A stretch of 64,000 bases of DNA from Bolinopsis microptera (Eukaryota; Ctenophora; Tentaculata; Lobata; Bolinopsidae): NCBI RefSeq assembly GCF_026151205.1, contig NC_087072.1, forward strand, positions 9,297,669 to 9,361,668, read 5' to 3'. Below the pieces are notes generated by a model. That model made no database searches. It worked only from the letters and a program-made list of their open reading frames with translations, and was not told the origin of the DNA. Of the stretch, positions 1 to 12,126 are shown one piece after another (the stretch's first letter is position 1; each line of letters starts with the position of its first letter). A program made the position numbers and the translations under genes.

Positions 1-187
1 CACGTCACTGTACACAGTACACACTCTACTATAAATCTGTCGAGCGCCTAAAGCACAGTTATTTATCCTCCTTGGCTACAATACAGTTACCACTTACCAT
101 TAAACAGCTCAAGGATTACCTGTCCTGAAATGGGGCTTTAATCTGTCATAATTCCGGTTCCCTTGTCTTGTAACGTTATTTCTGCAG

Positions 188-3100
188 GTAGAAATAGAAC
201 AGCTGATAGAACCTGTAATCAGATATGAAGCCCCAGCATTCGATTTCAAGTTGGAGTGTAAGGTGACACTGTTTGATGATGTGACCCCTATCAGAGATGA
301 AGTGTCTGAGAAACAGGCCTGTCAGCAGATCAGACACATTCTCTCACAAAAACAGGTACGGAGACCAGGGGCGGTGTGGGGGATCAGAAACATACCATCA
401 TAGAAACAGATAAGACTTGAAGGGTACAAGGGGCCAAGGGTCGGAGGTGAGGGGGTTGCAATAAAAATGACAAAACTGATCTGTAAAAATGTTAAGAAGT
501 CCTACCTCCTTCCCATAGTTATAATTTTTCCCATATTCTAGTGTTTCGTTAATTTGAAATTACAATAAGTTTATTAAGTTAGACCAAATTTTATCTTATC
601 GATAACATTGTTATCCTAAAATTTTGCAAGACCTGGCAATTTGAAATATATCGAATCAATAATGTAATTTGATCGAAGTTTTCATGGTGTGTACTGTGAA
701 GACGTACAAAATATTTCTCCGTTTATTTGCTCAAATATTTCATTGTGAAATTTCGAAAACCGAAAGTTTTACTTTGACACTGCACTTATGACAACATTAT
801 CACGTGATTAACTTATACAAGAAAGTTCCAACTAAGTTTATAAGATAATAAACTGTAATACCAACTAATCGCATGATCTAATATTCCTGTTGATATCTCC
901 TTCGTCATCCCAGTTTTTACAGAGCGTCACAGAAGAAAGTTGGTTTCTCCTCCTTTATTTCTACCACAAGATTGTACCTCACACTGACCGATCCCGATTC
1001 GGAATTAAAGTAACCGCTACAACCGACCTCTGGCCCGGCGCAGGTTAACTTAATTACATTATATATTGTTATCTCCAGTGCTCTTATCTATTTGGTGTCT
1101 AAAAATACATGCGGTCAGTTTAATAAACCGGCTCTGAAATCTGCATTTAATTTGGAACTTTGTAATCTGTCGCGGTGGGGTAGCAATTCTATTGTAACTT
1201 TATGTTAGGCTCATTACTGCCAGAAATATTTAGATACGTCTGTAACTTGACGTGTATCTACTTACATTCACATTTGGGACTTGTCATGTTCATGAGTTCC
1301 CTGTAGTCAAACAAACGATTATTGATTATCTAAGCGGTTGAAAAAGACTTAAATAATACTGGAGATGAGCGGACGACTACCATAACTATTCTCATGCCTT
1401 CTTCCTCCCCTGATGACTAACTAGGAACTAACCACACATCTGTGAGATCCCGGATACGTAGTAACTGGTCACTAGTTAGTGATCACCTGGTAATTTGGTT
1501 ACTAGTAACCTGCAACTGATCCTCTGCTAACAACTTGTGCTTGTCAGTCGCTAGATGGCCCGAGTCCAGGCATAATGAGCTACAACTATTTATTATGACA
1601 GATAGATATTTCAGATGTGATCTAAAGCTTTCTCATTCTACTTAAGCCTTGCCCAGTGACCAGCACTCCGACCCGAAATCATTGGCACACCCAAAACACA
1701 CCCGTGACAAGTCATTTTTCGACCCAAACATACTTTCGGTAACAATCACAATCACTAATATCTGCCTCGACCCCACCCGGTCCTAACTCCGGCCTTAACT
1801 CCGGCCATAACTCCGGCCATAACTCCGGCCATAACTCCGGCCATAACTCCGGCCATTACTCCGGCCCTAACTCCGGCCATAACTCCGGCCATAACTCCGG
1901 CCATAACTCCGGAACAGCTCATGAACAGCATTTTTTCAGGTATGGGTTCCTCAGCCTCCTACTGCTGCAGTCTCGCCCTAGGATTGTTAACACTTTGTAA
2001 TGGAGACATTTCTTCTGCGAACATTAACAGAATCTCTTACCAGGGCGAAAAGGTAACTAAAATCACACATCGCACCACAAAATTGAGTTAAACATGACTT
2101 TAAAAGTTATTTTAACTCAAATTAATACTATTTTAATCTACTTGAATTACACTTAAATAATTTTGTAGCTCTATTAAAAGATGTAAAGTATACTGTTGTC
2201 CAGTAGTACCACAACTCTTGAGCAGATATTGTGTTATACTACACTGTGCGAGTAAGACAAGGTTCCTCTCACCTTGTTCAGGAGATGGACATTTAGCCAA
2301 ACATGGTTTAATGGTAGCAAGACCCGCCCTGCCGTCATTTTAATATAGAGCGTTTTAAAAATATTTAACAACGCCTTTAAGATAGCGCTGGTAAACTGGA
2401 TCAAGTATAATTTTACAATATCTAATGCTCCTATAAATTCTTTAATTAATTGTTTGTCCCGTTATTCTTTTTCCTTCCTCTTTTCCTTGTCATCCCCTTT
2501 AGTTTTAAGATTCTTGCTATAAATGGCTACAGCTAACACTATTAATGCTAAGTACCAAACAACAAGTGGGAGGTGGATCGTTGGTACCATTAAATCGATT
2601 TAACACCGCAATTCCAGTCGCAAGCCTGGGACCACTACTAGCATAGTCACAACATCTACAAAGCTGCCATATAGCCTGACTGACAATTTTCTCGACTGAC
2701 TGACAATGTTTCTTCTTTTTCCCCATTTAGAATACAAAGATTAGTACATTTTAGCTTATGATTAATATTATATTTTTACCTATAGTTTACTTAGATTGAT
2801 AAATGAACAATAAATGGTATTAGGGAGTAGCGTAAGTTTGATGTCATGGGCGTGGTCGGTTCCACTACAAGATTGTAGTGGATTATTTTCAAGGGTCAGT
2901 GCACATTGCGTAACCGGTTAAATATATGACTATCCAGTAAATCATGCTCTGTCAGTCATGCTCTGTCACACTCGGCAAAATAGCTCTCATGAGATTTATG
3001 CTCTTAAACTGATTTCAATGTCAAATAATGAGCCCGGCCAAACTCCAAAGTTAAGTCAGCATCTGGTTACTTTAACTAGATGATAATATGGTCTAATTTA

Positions 3101-4564
3101 GCCGATGGTAAGGATTTTATTCGTGGCCTTATTTCAGAATATTTAAATGTTTAAAAAAGTCTATAATCTTGGCATTTCAACACTAAGTCTCGCTTGAATG
3201 ACTTAAATGTACATCTTTGTTGGGTATATTTTAATGTCAAAGCGTGTAATAAATGTTAGAATTTATTTATTTATTATATTATTTATTATTATTATATTTA
3301 ATATTAGTGAGTCTACTAGTATAGAATCTGAAACATAATATATTAATGAAATATACGATTATAAACAACTCTTTAATTTCATATGCAGCACTCCGTTTCT
3401 TAATTTTACTATTAAACCCTCTCTAGTTTATGTTATATATTGAGACATGGCATCACGATATTATAGTGATGAGCTAGTTTATAGTTCTTATCTGTTATTC
3501 TGCACTTATTTACAAATTTCCGATTATTTATTTTTTTGATTAGGCCACAATTTAAAGAATAATTTTGTCACTGACCGTACCTGTATACTGTATAGTGTAC
3601 ATTCTGATCTCAAAACATTCAATAAAAAACTCTTATACATACATTATTTTGAGACTGTCTTTTGAAGTTTTGAGACAGCTAACACAATAACACTGTAACA
3701 GTCTAACAACTTGTGAAATGTAGAAAAGGTATCTTCTAAAGTTTGCAGCTAATGGCCACTTAAAACTTACATTCAGATAACAATAGCGACATATAACAGT
3801 GTCTTAGTGTCTATCATCTCTAGTAGTGTAACAGAAGTCAGTGTTAGGGTCCCACTGCACTGTCACGTGTGCTGAATACCAGACTAATGTCCCTCTAAGC
3901 CTCTAACATAGCCAGTAACATTTGTCTCTATTAATAACCAGCTTATTTTATAGCTAGGTAAAATTAACAGTGTTATTTTTTTTAGGTATTTCACGGCACC
4001 CCCTCCGGAGTAGACAACACCGCCTGCACCTTTGGAGGATGTATGATGTACAACAAAACCCGGCAGAAGGACTTCTGTCCAGTTCCCGCCAAAACCACCC
4101 CTCGTCTCTTGGTTATAAACTCTAAACAAGTCCACAACACAGCCGCTATAGTCGGCCAAGTTCGACTACAGCACCACAAGCTCACTAACACTTTCCAGCG
4201 CATCGGTGAGATAGCACTGGAGGGGGAGGAGCGCCTGCGGGCAGGCAGGGATATCAGCGCCCTGATTACAGAGAACCATAACCTGCTGAACAGTCTGCCT
4301 GCAGTCTCTAACCAGCACACTGACAGAATAGTACAGATCTGTCGGGACTATGGGGTGTCTGCTAAGATTACAGGAGCTGGAGGGGGCGGGGTTGTTATTG
4401 GCATCATCAACCAGCACACTCACAACTTGGGGGATCTGATCAAAAGTCTGAAAATTGCGGGGTATGAAGTGCTGAAGGACCTGGAGACTGGTGTTGCGGG
4501 AGTGCACGTGGTTGAGGAGGACACATATCTGCACTGTTCTGAGTGGACAGAGTGTTCCTCTTAA
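188..4564 (+). CDS. MVK: Mevalonate kinase, 3' part (last four exons)
   Basis: Mevalonate kinase phosphorylates mevalonate with ATP in the isoprenoid/sterol pathway (cytosol or peroxisome). I assembled four exons by reading frame and splice sites: 188-355, 923-1043, 1940-2052 and 3987-4564 (stop 4562-4564). All have AG acceptors and GT donors, and the phases agree (0, 1, 0); a Gly codon is split across 1043/1940. The translation shows the GHMP-kinase ATP loop GAGMGSSAS, the substrate/catalytic stretch HGTPSGVDN with its Asp, and the C-terminal glycine loop KITGAGGGG. The N-terminal exons, with the first GHMP motif, lie upstream of the window. The first exon here is the least conserved, but it joins in phase and sits where the family's variable segment lies. 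Intron 2 of this part carries a 12-bp minisatellite. The downstream neighbour, PIG-O, is unrelated. Confidence 0.93.
1784..1912. repeat. 12-bp minisatellite in MVK intron
   Basis: Tandem array of the unit TAACTCCGGCCA, about 10.7 copies with a few single-base variants (CCT, CAT, CCC at the unit junctions). It ends 27 bp before the acceptor of the exon at 1940, so it occupies the usual branch-point and pyrimidine-tract neighbourhood of that intron. Confidence 0.95.
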
Positions 4565-4683
4565 GTAAGGGTGCATTTAGGTTATATCGTCCTACTCTGG
4601 ACAAGTGCTGGAATACCAGTAACAACACTCATAGGCATTTTAGCTCACTTTTATATAGGCAAAATATTATATTATATGGTTAC

Positions 4684-5012
4684 ATTTGACCAAAACCCAT
4701 AATCATGGGTAGAGTGAACCGCTGCCAGTGTCTCTCTTTTCCAAACAAAAGAAAATGATATTAATTTGAGGAACCGTCCGCAAATGCAAATTGATACCGA
4801 GAATGAAATCGGTCGCTCGCTTTTCCCATTCAATAAGCTTTATTACAATACGTAAGCCGTGAATGAATGGGAAAAGCGAGCGACCGATTTCATTCTCGGT
4901 ATCAATTTGCATTTGCGGACGGTTCCTCAAATTAATATCATTTTCTTTTGTTTGGAAAAGAGAGACACTGGCAGCGGTTCACTCTACCCATGATTATGGG
5001 TTTTGGTCAAAT
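4684..5012. repeat. Perfect 149-bp-arm palindrome (foldback/MITE-like)
   Basis: Left arm 4684-4832 and right arm 4864-5012 are exact reverse complements by eye over 149 bp, separated by a 31-bp spacer (4833-4863). The ends read ATTTGACCAAAACCC and GGGTTTTGGTCAAAT. No coding potential. No clear target duplication is visible (left flank GGTTAC, right flank ATCATC). The zero divergence means a very recent foldback element or inverted duplication; an assembly artefact cannot be ruled out from sequence alone. Confidence 0.9.
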
Positions 5013-8000
5013 ATCATCTCTTTTTGATTATAATGTCAGGATAATTTACACAGTCGAAACTTAATAAGGAGGTAATTTCAACGATTTCGAAATTTTACCT
5101 TTGAAAACGTTTCCTTGTGTTTAGGTAGGCATATCTGTCAATAACAGACTGAATATAGCACTTTTTACTCATTCAAGTTGGCATTAAATTCATATATAAT
5201 GCCATTTTAATATCGTGGGAAAGCAGAATATATTCGAAATCACGAATGAGCAAAATTCTCACCTTTCGCACGTGCAAACTTTGAGCGGACGTTGCGTGCG
5301 CATAAAATATTGAATCACCATAAATTTTTGCATAGTGTTATTTAATATATAGTTTGATAAGCATGAAAAGTTTCAGAAGATTTCAAAAAGAACTTGGATC
5401 ACAACGGGACTCCAAAGTTGGTAAAAATCGTGAAAATAACAATTTTTAGTGATTTTAGCTATTTTAAATGAATTTGGGCGTGTCCCCACGTGTGCAACTT
5501 TTCGATTTTCAACTTTAAAACTAGCCTATAACACAATTTAGACCTTTAGGAAGCAAAATTGAGCTCCACAACCCAAGGGATGGCCCAACACCAGAGAATA
5601 CTAATTCACAACTTTTGTGTTTTTATAAAATTATTCTTCAAAAAAGCACAAACTTCAATAGCGAATATCTTTATGAAGGAGCAAGGTAGGAAAACTTTCC
5701 GGTAGATTTTCAGAATGCTTGAACAATTATCTAAGATGAAAATGTCCTCAGATTTTGAATAAAATTACTCCTTAATGCTTTAAAATCGATTTGAAAAGTT
5801 GTTATTTTGTCAAAAATCAAGTTTTAAAAACACTTTAATTGATGACGTCATCAAGTGATGATGATGACGATAAATTATTTTTCGATATAATGTAAACTAA
5901 AGTATAAACAATTATCTTTAAAACCTGTGGTTCGAAATGACTGTATCTTATATACTTTTGAATCTACGGACACTTAAATGTAGGCTACAATTTACTGCAA
6001 AAGCGTCTATACATATATACATATATATATACATATATAGCTTCACGACAATCTGTTGTAAAACAGGGGTTCCAGAAAACCCACTTCCCGATACTCCTGC
6101 AACATGAAATTTTTTTTACAGTCGATTTGGACAAGGTCTAGACGCTCTGCAAAGTTTCAGATCTCTAACTCAATTTTAACATGGTTTTTAAGGCACCTGA
6201 ATATGGCGATTTTGGGTTTTTTACCTAATTTCGTATAACATGCTGGCGCGTATTTTGCGCAAATTTCTTAAAAACCTCCACATAACTATTTCTTATTCCT
6301 GTCATCATTAACATTGAATTAGAATGTTTTGAACTTAAATATACCTGCTGAACTACTTTCGATGAGTCTTAATGCCTGGAAAACAATAAAGGGGATATAA
6401 TAGTATAGGGGGTACATAGTGTTGTGAATATAAGGGCAACGGTTATGCTTGCCAGCATTGTGATACTTAGACCATAATACTTCAATAATAATTTAATATG
6501 TGGTTTTGCTTGCGGTACATGTTCTAGATTATTCCTTACACGGATTCGACCTATAATTGAGATCATTTCCGTCCTTGGGCGAAAGTTAGGTTTGTTGCAG
6601 AAGGAGTGTTTTATCTGGATTCGTGTTCAATAATTAAAATGCAGCAGGTGAAATTTACCGCAAGCAAAATTGAAGTGTATTTGATTGGAATATTAAAGCG
6701 ATCTCTAGTTTTATAATATTTGTTCAGTTTATTAATGTATAATCATAATATAAGTTTGAGAATATTTGGACGGGTTTTTGAGTGAGGGAATTTTCGTCTT
6801 TTAAACGGCAAACATAATCTATATAATAACCTATAATATGATCTATATAATATATTAATATACTTATGAAGTTATAATTCTAGGCAATGACTTGAATATA
6901 TTTGATTTGTAATTTGTACATTTTTGATGTATATTGAATGTAGAGTATGTCGATTGGAATGGTTTATAATTGAAACAGTATTTATAAATTTGTATTACTT
7001 TTTGTTACATTCATTCCTAATAATCTTTTATAAGATAATTAGGAATGACATTTGTCGCTTGACCCCCTGAAACTTTTAGACATTTCTGGAATTTCGCAAA
7101 ATATTTCAACCTGTCCTGTGTTTTCACTTCTAGCTTTTAATCTTGTCATTCAGGATTTTTATTTTGCTTTTCAGCCTCTTGCTTTTAGTTATTTTAATGT
7201 TTTGATCTAGTGTTTCTAATTCTTACTAATCTCAGCCAGCGAATTTTTTCGTTGTAAAATTTCTTGTCGTAAAATGAGATTACCTTTTGTACATGTTTGA
7301 ATAATTATACAGTTTAAATATTGTTTCAAGCTTATGTATGTGTATCACTGCGAATCCATTAATGTAAATTCAAAACCACCAACTTAGAACATTGCGGTTT
7401 ATTCACAATCAAATGTCGAGATTGTATGTTTTTCAGAATCTCAAAGAACAAACGTGTCAACTCAGGACTTATTCTTGGATTTTCTACGCTTTGCTTCATG
7501 AACAAGTCCAATAAAAATGTACTTCCTACCCGACCTAACGATGTGCAATAAACATCACCTTTACAATACGTGTACTCAACACGGGCATTGACCACATACA
7601 GTAAGTTGTAGTACCATATATTACACAACATTACCATTGTAAGAGATAGGTGTTAAGTAGCGCCTTACAGTACAATACTTTGGGAGAGGGGGGGTCTCAT
7701 GCCACATATTTTTTGGCGTAAGACCCCCCTCCCCCGGACCCTCACCTACAATGATGACAGCTACATTTTTGTGCTGTGCCAATAGAATATTACTTGTGCA
7801 ATTTGATCCCATTGTACGGGTAGAAGTAAATGTTCTAGAATCTGCCTTAACAGGTGGCAGTTTCAGTAATTATCGTCTCACTCTCCCATTCAGCCCTCTA
7901 GCTCTGACGTCACCCTCGATTAAATCCCACCCTGTACATAATCCTAGATAGGAGGCAATATTTCTGTAGAATTATTTATGTGGTAAGTGTGAGATTTATA

Positions 8001-8121
8001 CAGAATATTCCAGAACATATGTATGAGAGCGTGTGATTTGTACTAAATATAAGCTGATTATTCTAGAACTTATAAAATTGGATTATAATTCGGACTTAAA
8101 GTTGATGGACCGATTCCACCT

Positions 8122-8123
8122 AG
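8122..8123 (+). other. Candidate 3' splice acceptor 5' of PIG-O ATG
   Basis: CCGATTCCACCTAG precedes the PIG-O start by 31 bp. It could be the acceptor of a 5'UTR intron or of a trans-spliced leader. It is the weakest of the seven start-proximal acceptors in this window. Confidence 0.4.
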
Positions 8124-8154
8124 GTTGAAGGGAGCACATGACACTGTCTGTTTG

Positions 8155-11046
8155 ATGGTGACGCTAAAAACCGGCCTATGGTTGCTCTGGTTGGTGGTCT
8201 TCTCCCTCCTTCTCTACCTCCGAGGATTTCTCCTCACTAAGATAGAAATAGAAAAGTTCAGCACGTGTCATGATTATGCGCGGGAGGACTGCTGGAGTAA
8301 ACCGCGGTACAAGCGAGCCGTTCTGGTGCTGATAGACGCGCTGCGCCATGACTTCACGCTCTACAACTCATCTGTTGAGAACCCGGAACCTTGGCAGAAC
8401 AAGATGCCGGTTTTTTCAGAGCTGCGCAAGCAATTCCCTGAACGCACCAGACATTTGGAGTTTATCGCCGACCCACCCTCAGCAACATTTCTACGTCTCA
8501 AAGGACTCACCACTGGGGGATTACCCACGTTTGTAGATATGGGTAGTAACTTCGGAGCGAACGAGATCACGGAGGACAGCTGGGTCAAACAGCTCTCACT
8601 GCACAAAAAGAAGCTGGTCCTCCTCGGAGATGACACCTGGATGAGCATCTACAGCAAATACTTCTACCGTTCATTCCCGTACCCCTCATTCGACGTGTGG
8701 GATCTACATACAGTAGATAACGGAGTGTGGTCACACCTCCTACCCCAGATGAGAACAGAAGACTGGGACGTGATCGTGGCTCACTTTCTGGGGGTGGACC
8801 ACGCCGGGCACCGCTACCACGTCAACCACCCTGAACTGTCCAGCAAGTTAGAGCAGGTAAACCAGTGGGTGGGCGAGATAGTGAGGGAGGTGGAGGAGGA
8901 CACGGTGTTGTTTGTGTTTGGTGATCACGGTATGACAACTAGTGGTGATCATGGTGGGGAGACGGCTGATGAGGTCACCTCCACCTTGTTCGTGTACTCA
9001 GGCTCCAAACTGGGTGCTGTGAGCCAGGAGGAATCTGCTCTGTTTGATCCTGAGCGAGTATTTCAGACTGATCTGGTCCCCACTCTGACTTTATTGTTAG
9101 GTGTTCCTATACCTTACTCCTCGTTAGGGTCAGTTATTCCCTTCCTATTCTTGGACGACAACTCTGAACAGAGTAGAACTGATCTTCAGCTGGCTCTACA
9201 GACCAATATGAACCAGGTCTTCAGGTACATCGAGGCTTACTCAATGATATCCAGCGAGTTCAGTCCATCTGAAATATCCCAAATAAAAACTAAAATCGAA
9301 GATCTGAACAAACAAATCACAGAAACATCTGGCCAGTACTCATTTACTGTTGTTAAAGAATTGAAGCAAGTTATTCGCCGAATCCGTGACTTGTGCTCCA
9401 AACAATGGGCCCAGTTCAACCTGCCGGTCATGGCACTTTCTATATCCCTCATGATACTGCTATCTGTAAGTCTCATAGCTACTTCCTCCTTATCAGTTAC
9501 CTGGTGGCTCTCACTTCCGGGTGTACCCCTGCTTATTATCAGTTACGACAGTTTGTCCCTATGGACTGGGGCTACTCATTTTGTCACTGTTTCTCTGACA
9601 TTTGTCACTATCGTTGCAACTTTCTATGCTCCTGTTAGGTTAAAATTATCTTCGTTTATGTGTAAAGCGGGTGATTTGATTAAATCATTCAAGGAACGCG
9701 GGGTATCTTATTTATTAAAAAACAGTCTTCAGATTTATTTCCTAGATGTTGCTGGAATTGTTATCATATTTTTCATGAGCGTTGGCTTCATGACAAACAG
9801 TTACATCCTAGTTGAGGACTATGTGACTGTACACTTCTTTGGAACACTTCTCATAATTAACTACCTGTTAAAGAAAGGAACTAAACCCTCATCAAAACTA
9901 ATACTAATATCAGTATTAGCGGGAACAGCTTCCCGGCTATCAACCACATTCTTTGGATGCCGTGAGGAGCAGTTCTGGTGCGGTAAAACCTGGTGGCTGA
10001 GTACCGAGGTGCCCTCTCACGTACGGAGTTATAAGTATGTGGGGAGTGTGGCAGTGTTCCTGGGTACCATGTACGGACTGTATAGATACCAGAAGGAGCA
10101 GGGGTCTCTGATGAGAGGAGGGCTGAAGTTTGTACACTGTACAATCCACCCAGTACAGTGTGTACTGGTAGTAGTCTACTGGGCTCTCTCTGCCTCCACC
10201 ACCAAGGTGCTGACAGAGGTGCAGATGTGCTGGTTACCGCGCGCCGTCTACTTGTTAGCCGTCCTGGCAGTGGGTGTTGTGGTGTACGCACCGTGCACTG
10301 TGCGTGTACTGGACACGGGCAGCACACCCCGGATGTACGGTGCAACGTCCTGCTATTCTGCTCCTTCTCTTGCAGTTTACACCACACTGCTACCTGTGTG
10401 CGCACTGCTGCTGCAGTACAGTGCTGCGCCAGCACTAGCGCTTCTTACTGCGCAGTTAATGTGCACCTCCCGGCTAGCTGAAGGGAGTAGTGTCGTATTC
10501 AAAGTCATGATATGTCACGTGATAGCTGTGCAGTATTTCTACGCTACTGGACACCAAGCAGCTGTTCAGCAGTTTGATTGGAACGCAGCGTTTGTTGGGT
10601 TCACCTCTCACCCATACCACGCGCTACCAATATCTATGATAGCGCTGCGAACTCTCATGAGTTTTGTCTTGGTGAGCTTGTTCCTGCCCACTATAGTGCT
10701 GCAATCTCCCGCCCCAACAGGGCCTGCTCAGGAGGTAGACTTGGGTGATCCTCAGAATACAGCTCAACTTCAGTTTTACATCAACAGAGAACTTCTCAGT
10801 ACCACACTCCTTTCTCTCCTCCACTCCTCTACAGCACTTACTCTCTTCAAGTGCACACTGGCATGCGCTGCCTGCTTCATCCATCGCAGACATCTTATGA
10901 TTTGGAACATTTTCACGCCGCGCATGATTATTGAGATGTGCTTTGCGGCCTGTTCCAGTGTGGTTGTGCTCTGTGATTTGGTCTTGTTGGAAAGGACAGA
11001 TAAGATATTGAGGGGAGAGTTAGCTAAAATTAGTAAGGCAATTTAG
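8155..11046 (+). CDS. PIGO: GPI ethanolamine phosphate transferase 3 (PIG-O)
   Basis: PIG-O adds phosphoethanolamine to the third mannose of the GPI-anchor precursor in the ER membrane, working with PIG-F. The ATG at 8155 gives 963 aa; the frame extends upstream only to a TTG at 8125. Residues 8-28 are a membrane anchor. The lumenal alkaline-phosphatase-superfamily domain follows: VLIDALRHDF (metal Asp61), DPPSATF with Thr111 as candidate nucleophile (aligned to the KTF of NPP enzymes), LKGLTTGGLPTF, MGSNFG, GDDTW, FLGVDHAGH (Asp215/His219) and FGDHGMTTSGDHGG (Asp257/His258, Asp265/His266). From about residue 420 on there are many hydrophobic helices, as in the family. The length is somewhat below the roughly 1,090 aa of human PIG-O. 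The whole coding region is one exon, unlike its spliced neighbours. Functional residues look intact, so it is unlikely to be a pseudogene. Confidence 0.95.
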   Translation: MVTLKTGLWLLWLVVFSLLLYLRGFLLTKIEIEKFSTCHDYAREDCWSKPRYKRAVLVLIDALRHDFTLYNSSVENPEPWQNKMPVFSELRKQFPERTRHLEFIADPPSATFLRLKGLTTGGLPTFVDMGSNFGANEITEDSWVKQLSLHKKKLVLLGDDTWMSIYSKYFYRSFPYPSFDVWDLHTVDNGVWSHLLPQMRTEDWDVIVAHFLGVDHAGHRYHVNHPELSSKLEQVNQWVGEIVREVEEDTVLFVFGDHGMTTSGDHGGETADEVTSTLFVYSGSKLGAVSQEESALFDPERVFQTDLVPTLTLLLGVPIPYSSLGSVIPFLFLDDNSEQSRTDLQLALQTNMNQVFRYIEAYSMISSEFSPSEISQIKTKIEDLNKQITETSGQYSFTVVKELKQVIRRIRDLCSKQWAQFNLPVMALSISLMILLSVSLIATSSLSVTWWLSLPGVPLLIISYDSLSLWTGATHFVTVSLTFVTIVATFYAPVRLKLSSFMCKAGDLIKSFKERGVSYLLKNSLQIYFLDVAGIVIIFFMSVGFMTNSYILVEDYVTVHFFGTLLIINYLLKKGTKPSSKLILISVLAGTASRLSTTFFGCREEQFWCGKTWWLSTEVPSHVRSYKYVGSVAVFLGTMYGLYRYQKEQGSLMRGGLKFVHCTIHPVQCVLVVVYWALSASTTKVLTEVQMCWLPRAVYLLAVLAVGVVVYAPCTVRVLDTGSTPRMYGATSCYSAPSLAVYTTLLPVCALLLQYSAAPALALLTAQLMCTSRLAEGSSVVFKVMICHVIAVQYFYATGHQAAVQQFDWNAAFVGFTSHPYHALPISMIALRTLMSFVLVSLFLPTIVLQSPAPTGPAQEVDLGDPQNTAQLQFYINRELLSTTLLSLLHSSTALTLFKCTLACAACFIHRRHLMIWNIFTPRMIIEMCFAACSSVVVLCDLVLLERTDKILRGELAKISKAI

Positions 11047-12044
11047 TTTTGTATCAAGTTTATAATCTCTGCTGTTTAAATTTATTTGAGAGTTTGATCT
11101 TTAGATTGATGATCATGTAGGACGTGAATTGAAGCGTAAAGGAAGTGTGCTTTGAAATAATAATTAATATCATGTACTTCTGCATTGTTCAGCGATTGAT
11201 AATTATCAATATTATTTAGTTAATTACTCCTTCAGAGGGGTTTGGAACGAAACTTTTAATCGGATTGTTGTTATCTACTTAAATTAAGTCGGGGTTGTTG
11301 CTTTACATTAGCTAATAGAAAATCAAATATTTAATTTATTTTTACGAGTTTCTATTTTCTTTCATGTTGCATGGTACGATGTTACATAGTTTTGCTTTTG
11401 AATATACTTAGTTATTAGTTTTAGAATTAGGAGTGTTATTATAATTTTCTTTAGAATTGAAGAAAATATTATTTTTTGTTTACATTGAGTTTACGTCCCA
11501 GCTTGTTATACATTTAATATCTATTCCATAATTCATTATCGTTTATGGTATTAAGCAGTCTATGGTAGTCAACATTCTGTTAAATTTAAATGTAGAAAAA
11601 TCTATAGTTTATGCATCCATCCACATTCCATAAGCAAAGCGATATTCTTACAACTCTAATTGAAATCATGTCAGAAAATGGCCCGAAATTAAGTTCATTC
11701 GCCGTCCACTTGCTTGAAATACAAACAGTCAGTGTATCCATAATGCAATTTATTTTCCACCACAAATCGGTCGATATCTATCAACACACTGCACTGCACT
11801 AATTAATGAAGAAACAAAGGCTCTGCAGTGAGCTGCACTAATGTGCTGGCTTCTCTCCAATAAATGTAGATTATCTGTCGTCGTAGTGGAGAATACATAT
11901 TATATATCAACAGAGCAGCATGTGTTGTTTTATGCTCAGCTACAATATATGCGAGTGGGTCTGTATTTGTGGTTATAGTGTATAATGTATATTAGCTGTG
12001 ATATTATGTTGGCTGTATTACTAATATTGTCTTGTACAATGTTA

Positions 12045-12050
12045 AATAAA
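12045..12050 (+). terminator. Candidate poly(A) signal AATAAA
   Basis: AATAAA followed by a T/G-containing stretch. It is the last such signal downstream of PIG-O and could end the PIG-O transcript, which would leave less than 80 bp to the next start codon. Confidence 0.4.
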
Positions 12051-12124
12051 GTTTAGCTTAGTTAAAGTCATAAAACCTCCTTATAACTGGTTCCTCTCAA
12101 ACAATAACCCTCCTCCTCCTCTGT

Positions 12125-12126
12125 AG
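12125..12126 (+). other. 3' splice acceptor abutting SUCLG1 ATG
   Basis: CCTCCTCCTCCTCTGTAG immediately precedes ATG with zero spacing. The long pyrimidine run plus AG is a textbook acceptor. It fits a 5'UTR intron or a spliced-leader trans-splice site. Confidence 0.65.

Larger units (their letters stand above)
4565..8154. other. Intergenic, MVK to PIG-O
   Basis: About 3.6 kb without a supportable gene. It contains the long palindrome listed separately, a TA/CATA-rich stretch near 6005-6045, and a small imperfect hairpin at 7012-7047 (CATTCCTAAT / ATTAGGAATG). A 92-codon minus-strand frame at 7359-7637 has no recognisable domain and was not called. Confidence 0.6.
11047..12126. other. PIG-O 3' region / SUCLG1 5' region
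   Basis: AT-rich, no open frame of interest. Poly(A) signals AATAAA occur at 11859-11864 and 12045-12050. The second lies only 76 bp before the SUCLG1 ATG. The last 20 bases are a strong pyrimidine tract (CCCTCCTCCTCCTCTGTAG) ending in AG exactly at the SUCLG1 ATG. Confidence 0.6.

Noticed and set aside
1784-1912. CRISPR-like array
   Set aside because: Units are directly tandem without spacers; it is an intronic minisatellite in an animal gene.
7359-7637. 92-codon minus-strand frame
   Set aside because: No recognisable domain, no clear promoter or splice support, AT-rich surroundings.
8125-8154. PIG-O start at the upstream TTG
   Set aside because: The first in-frame ATG is at 8155, and an acceptor-like AG precedes it; a non-AUG start is not needed.
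8476-8490. Apparent loss of the PIG-O catalytic Thr (PPSAT instead of PPTTT)
   Set aside because: Alignment with NPP-type enzymes places the nucleophile at the third position, which is still Thr (Thr111), so the site looks intact.
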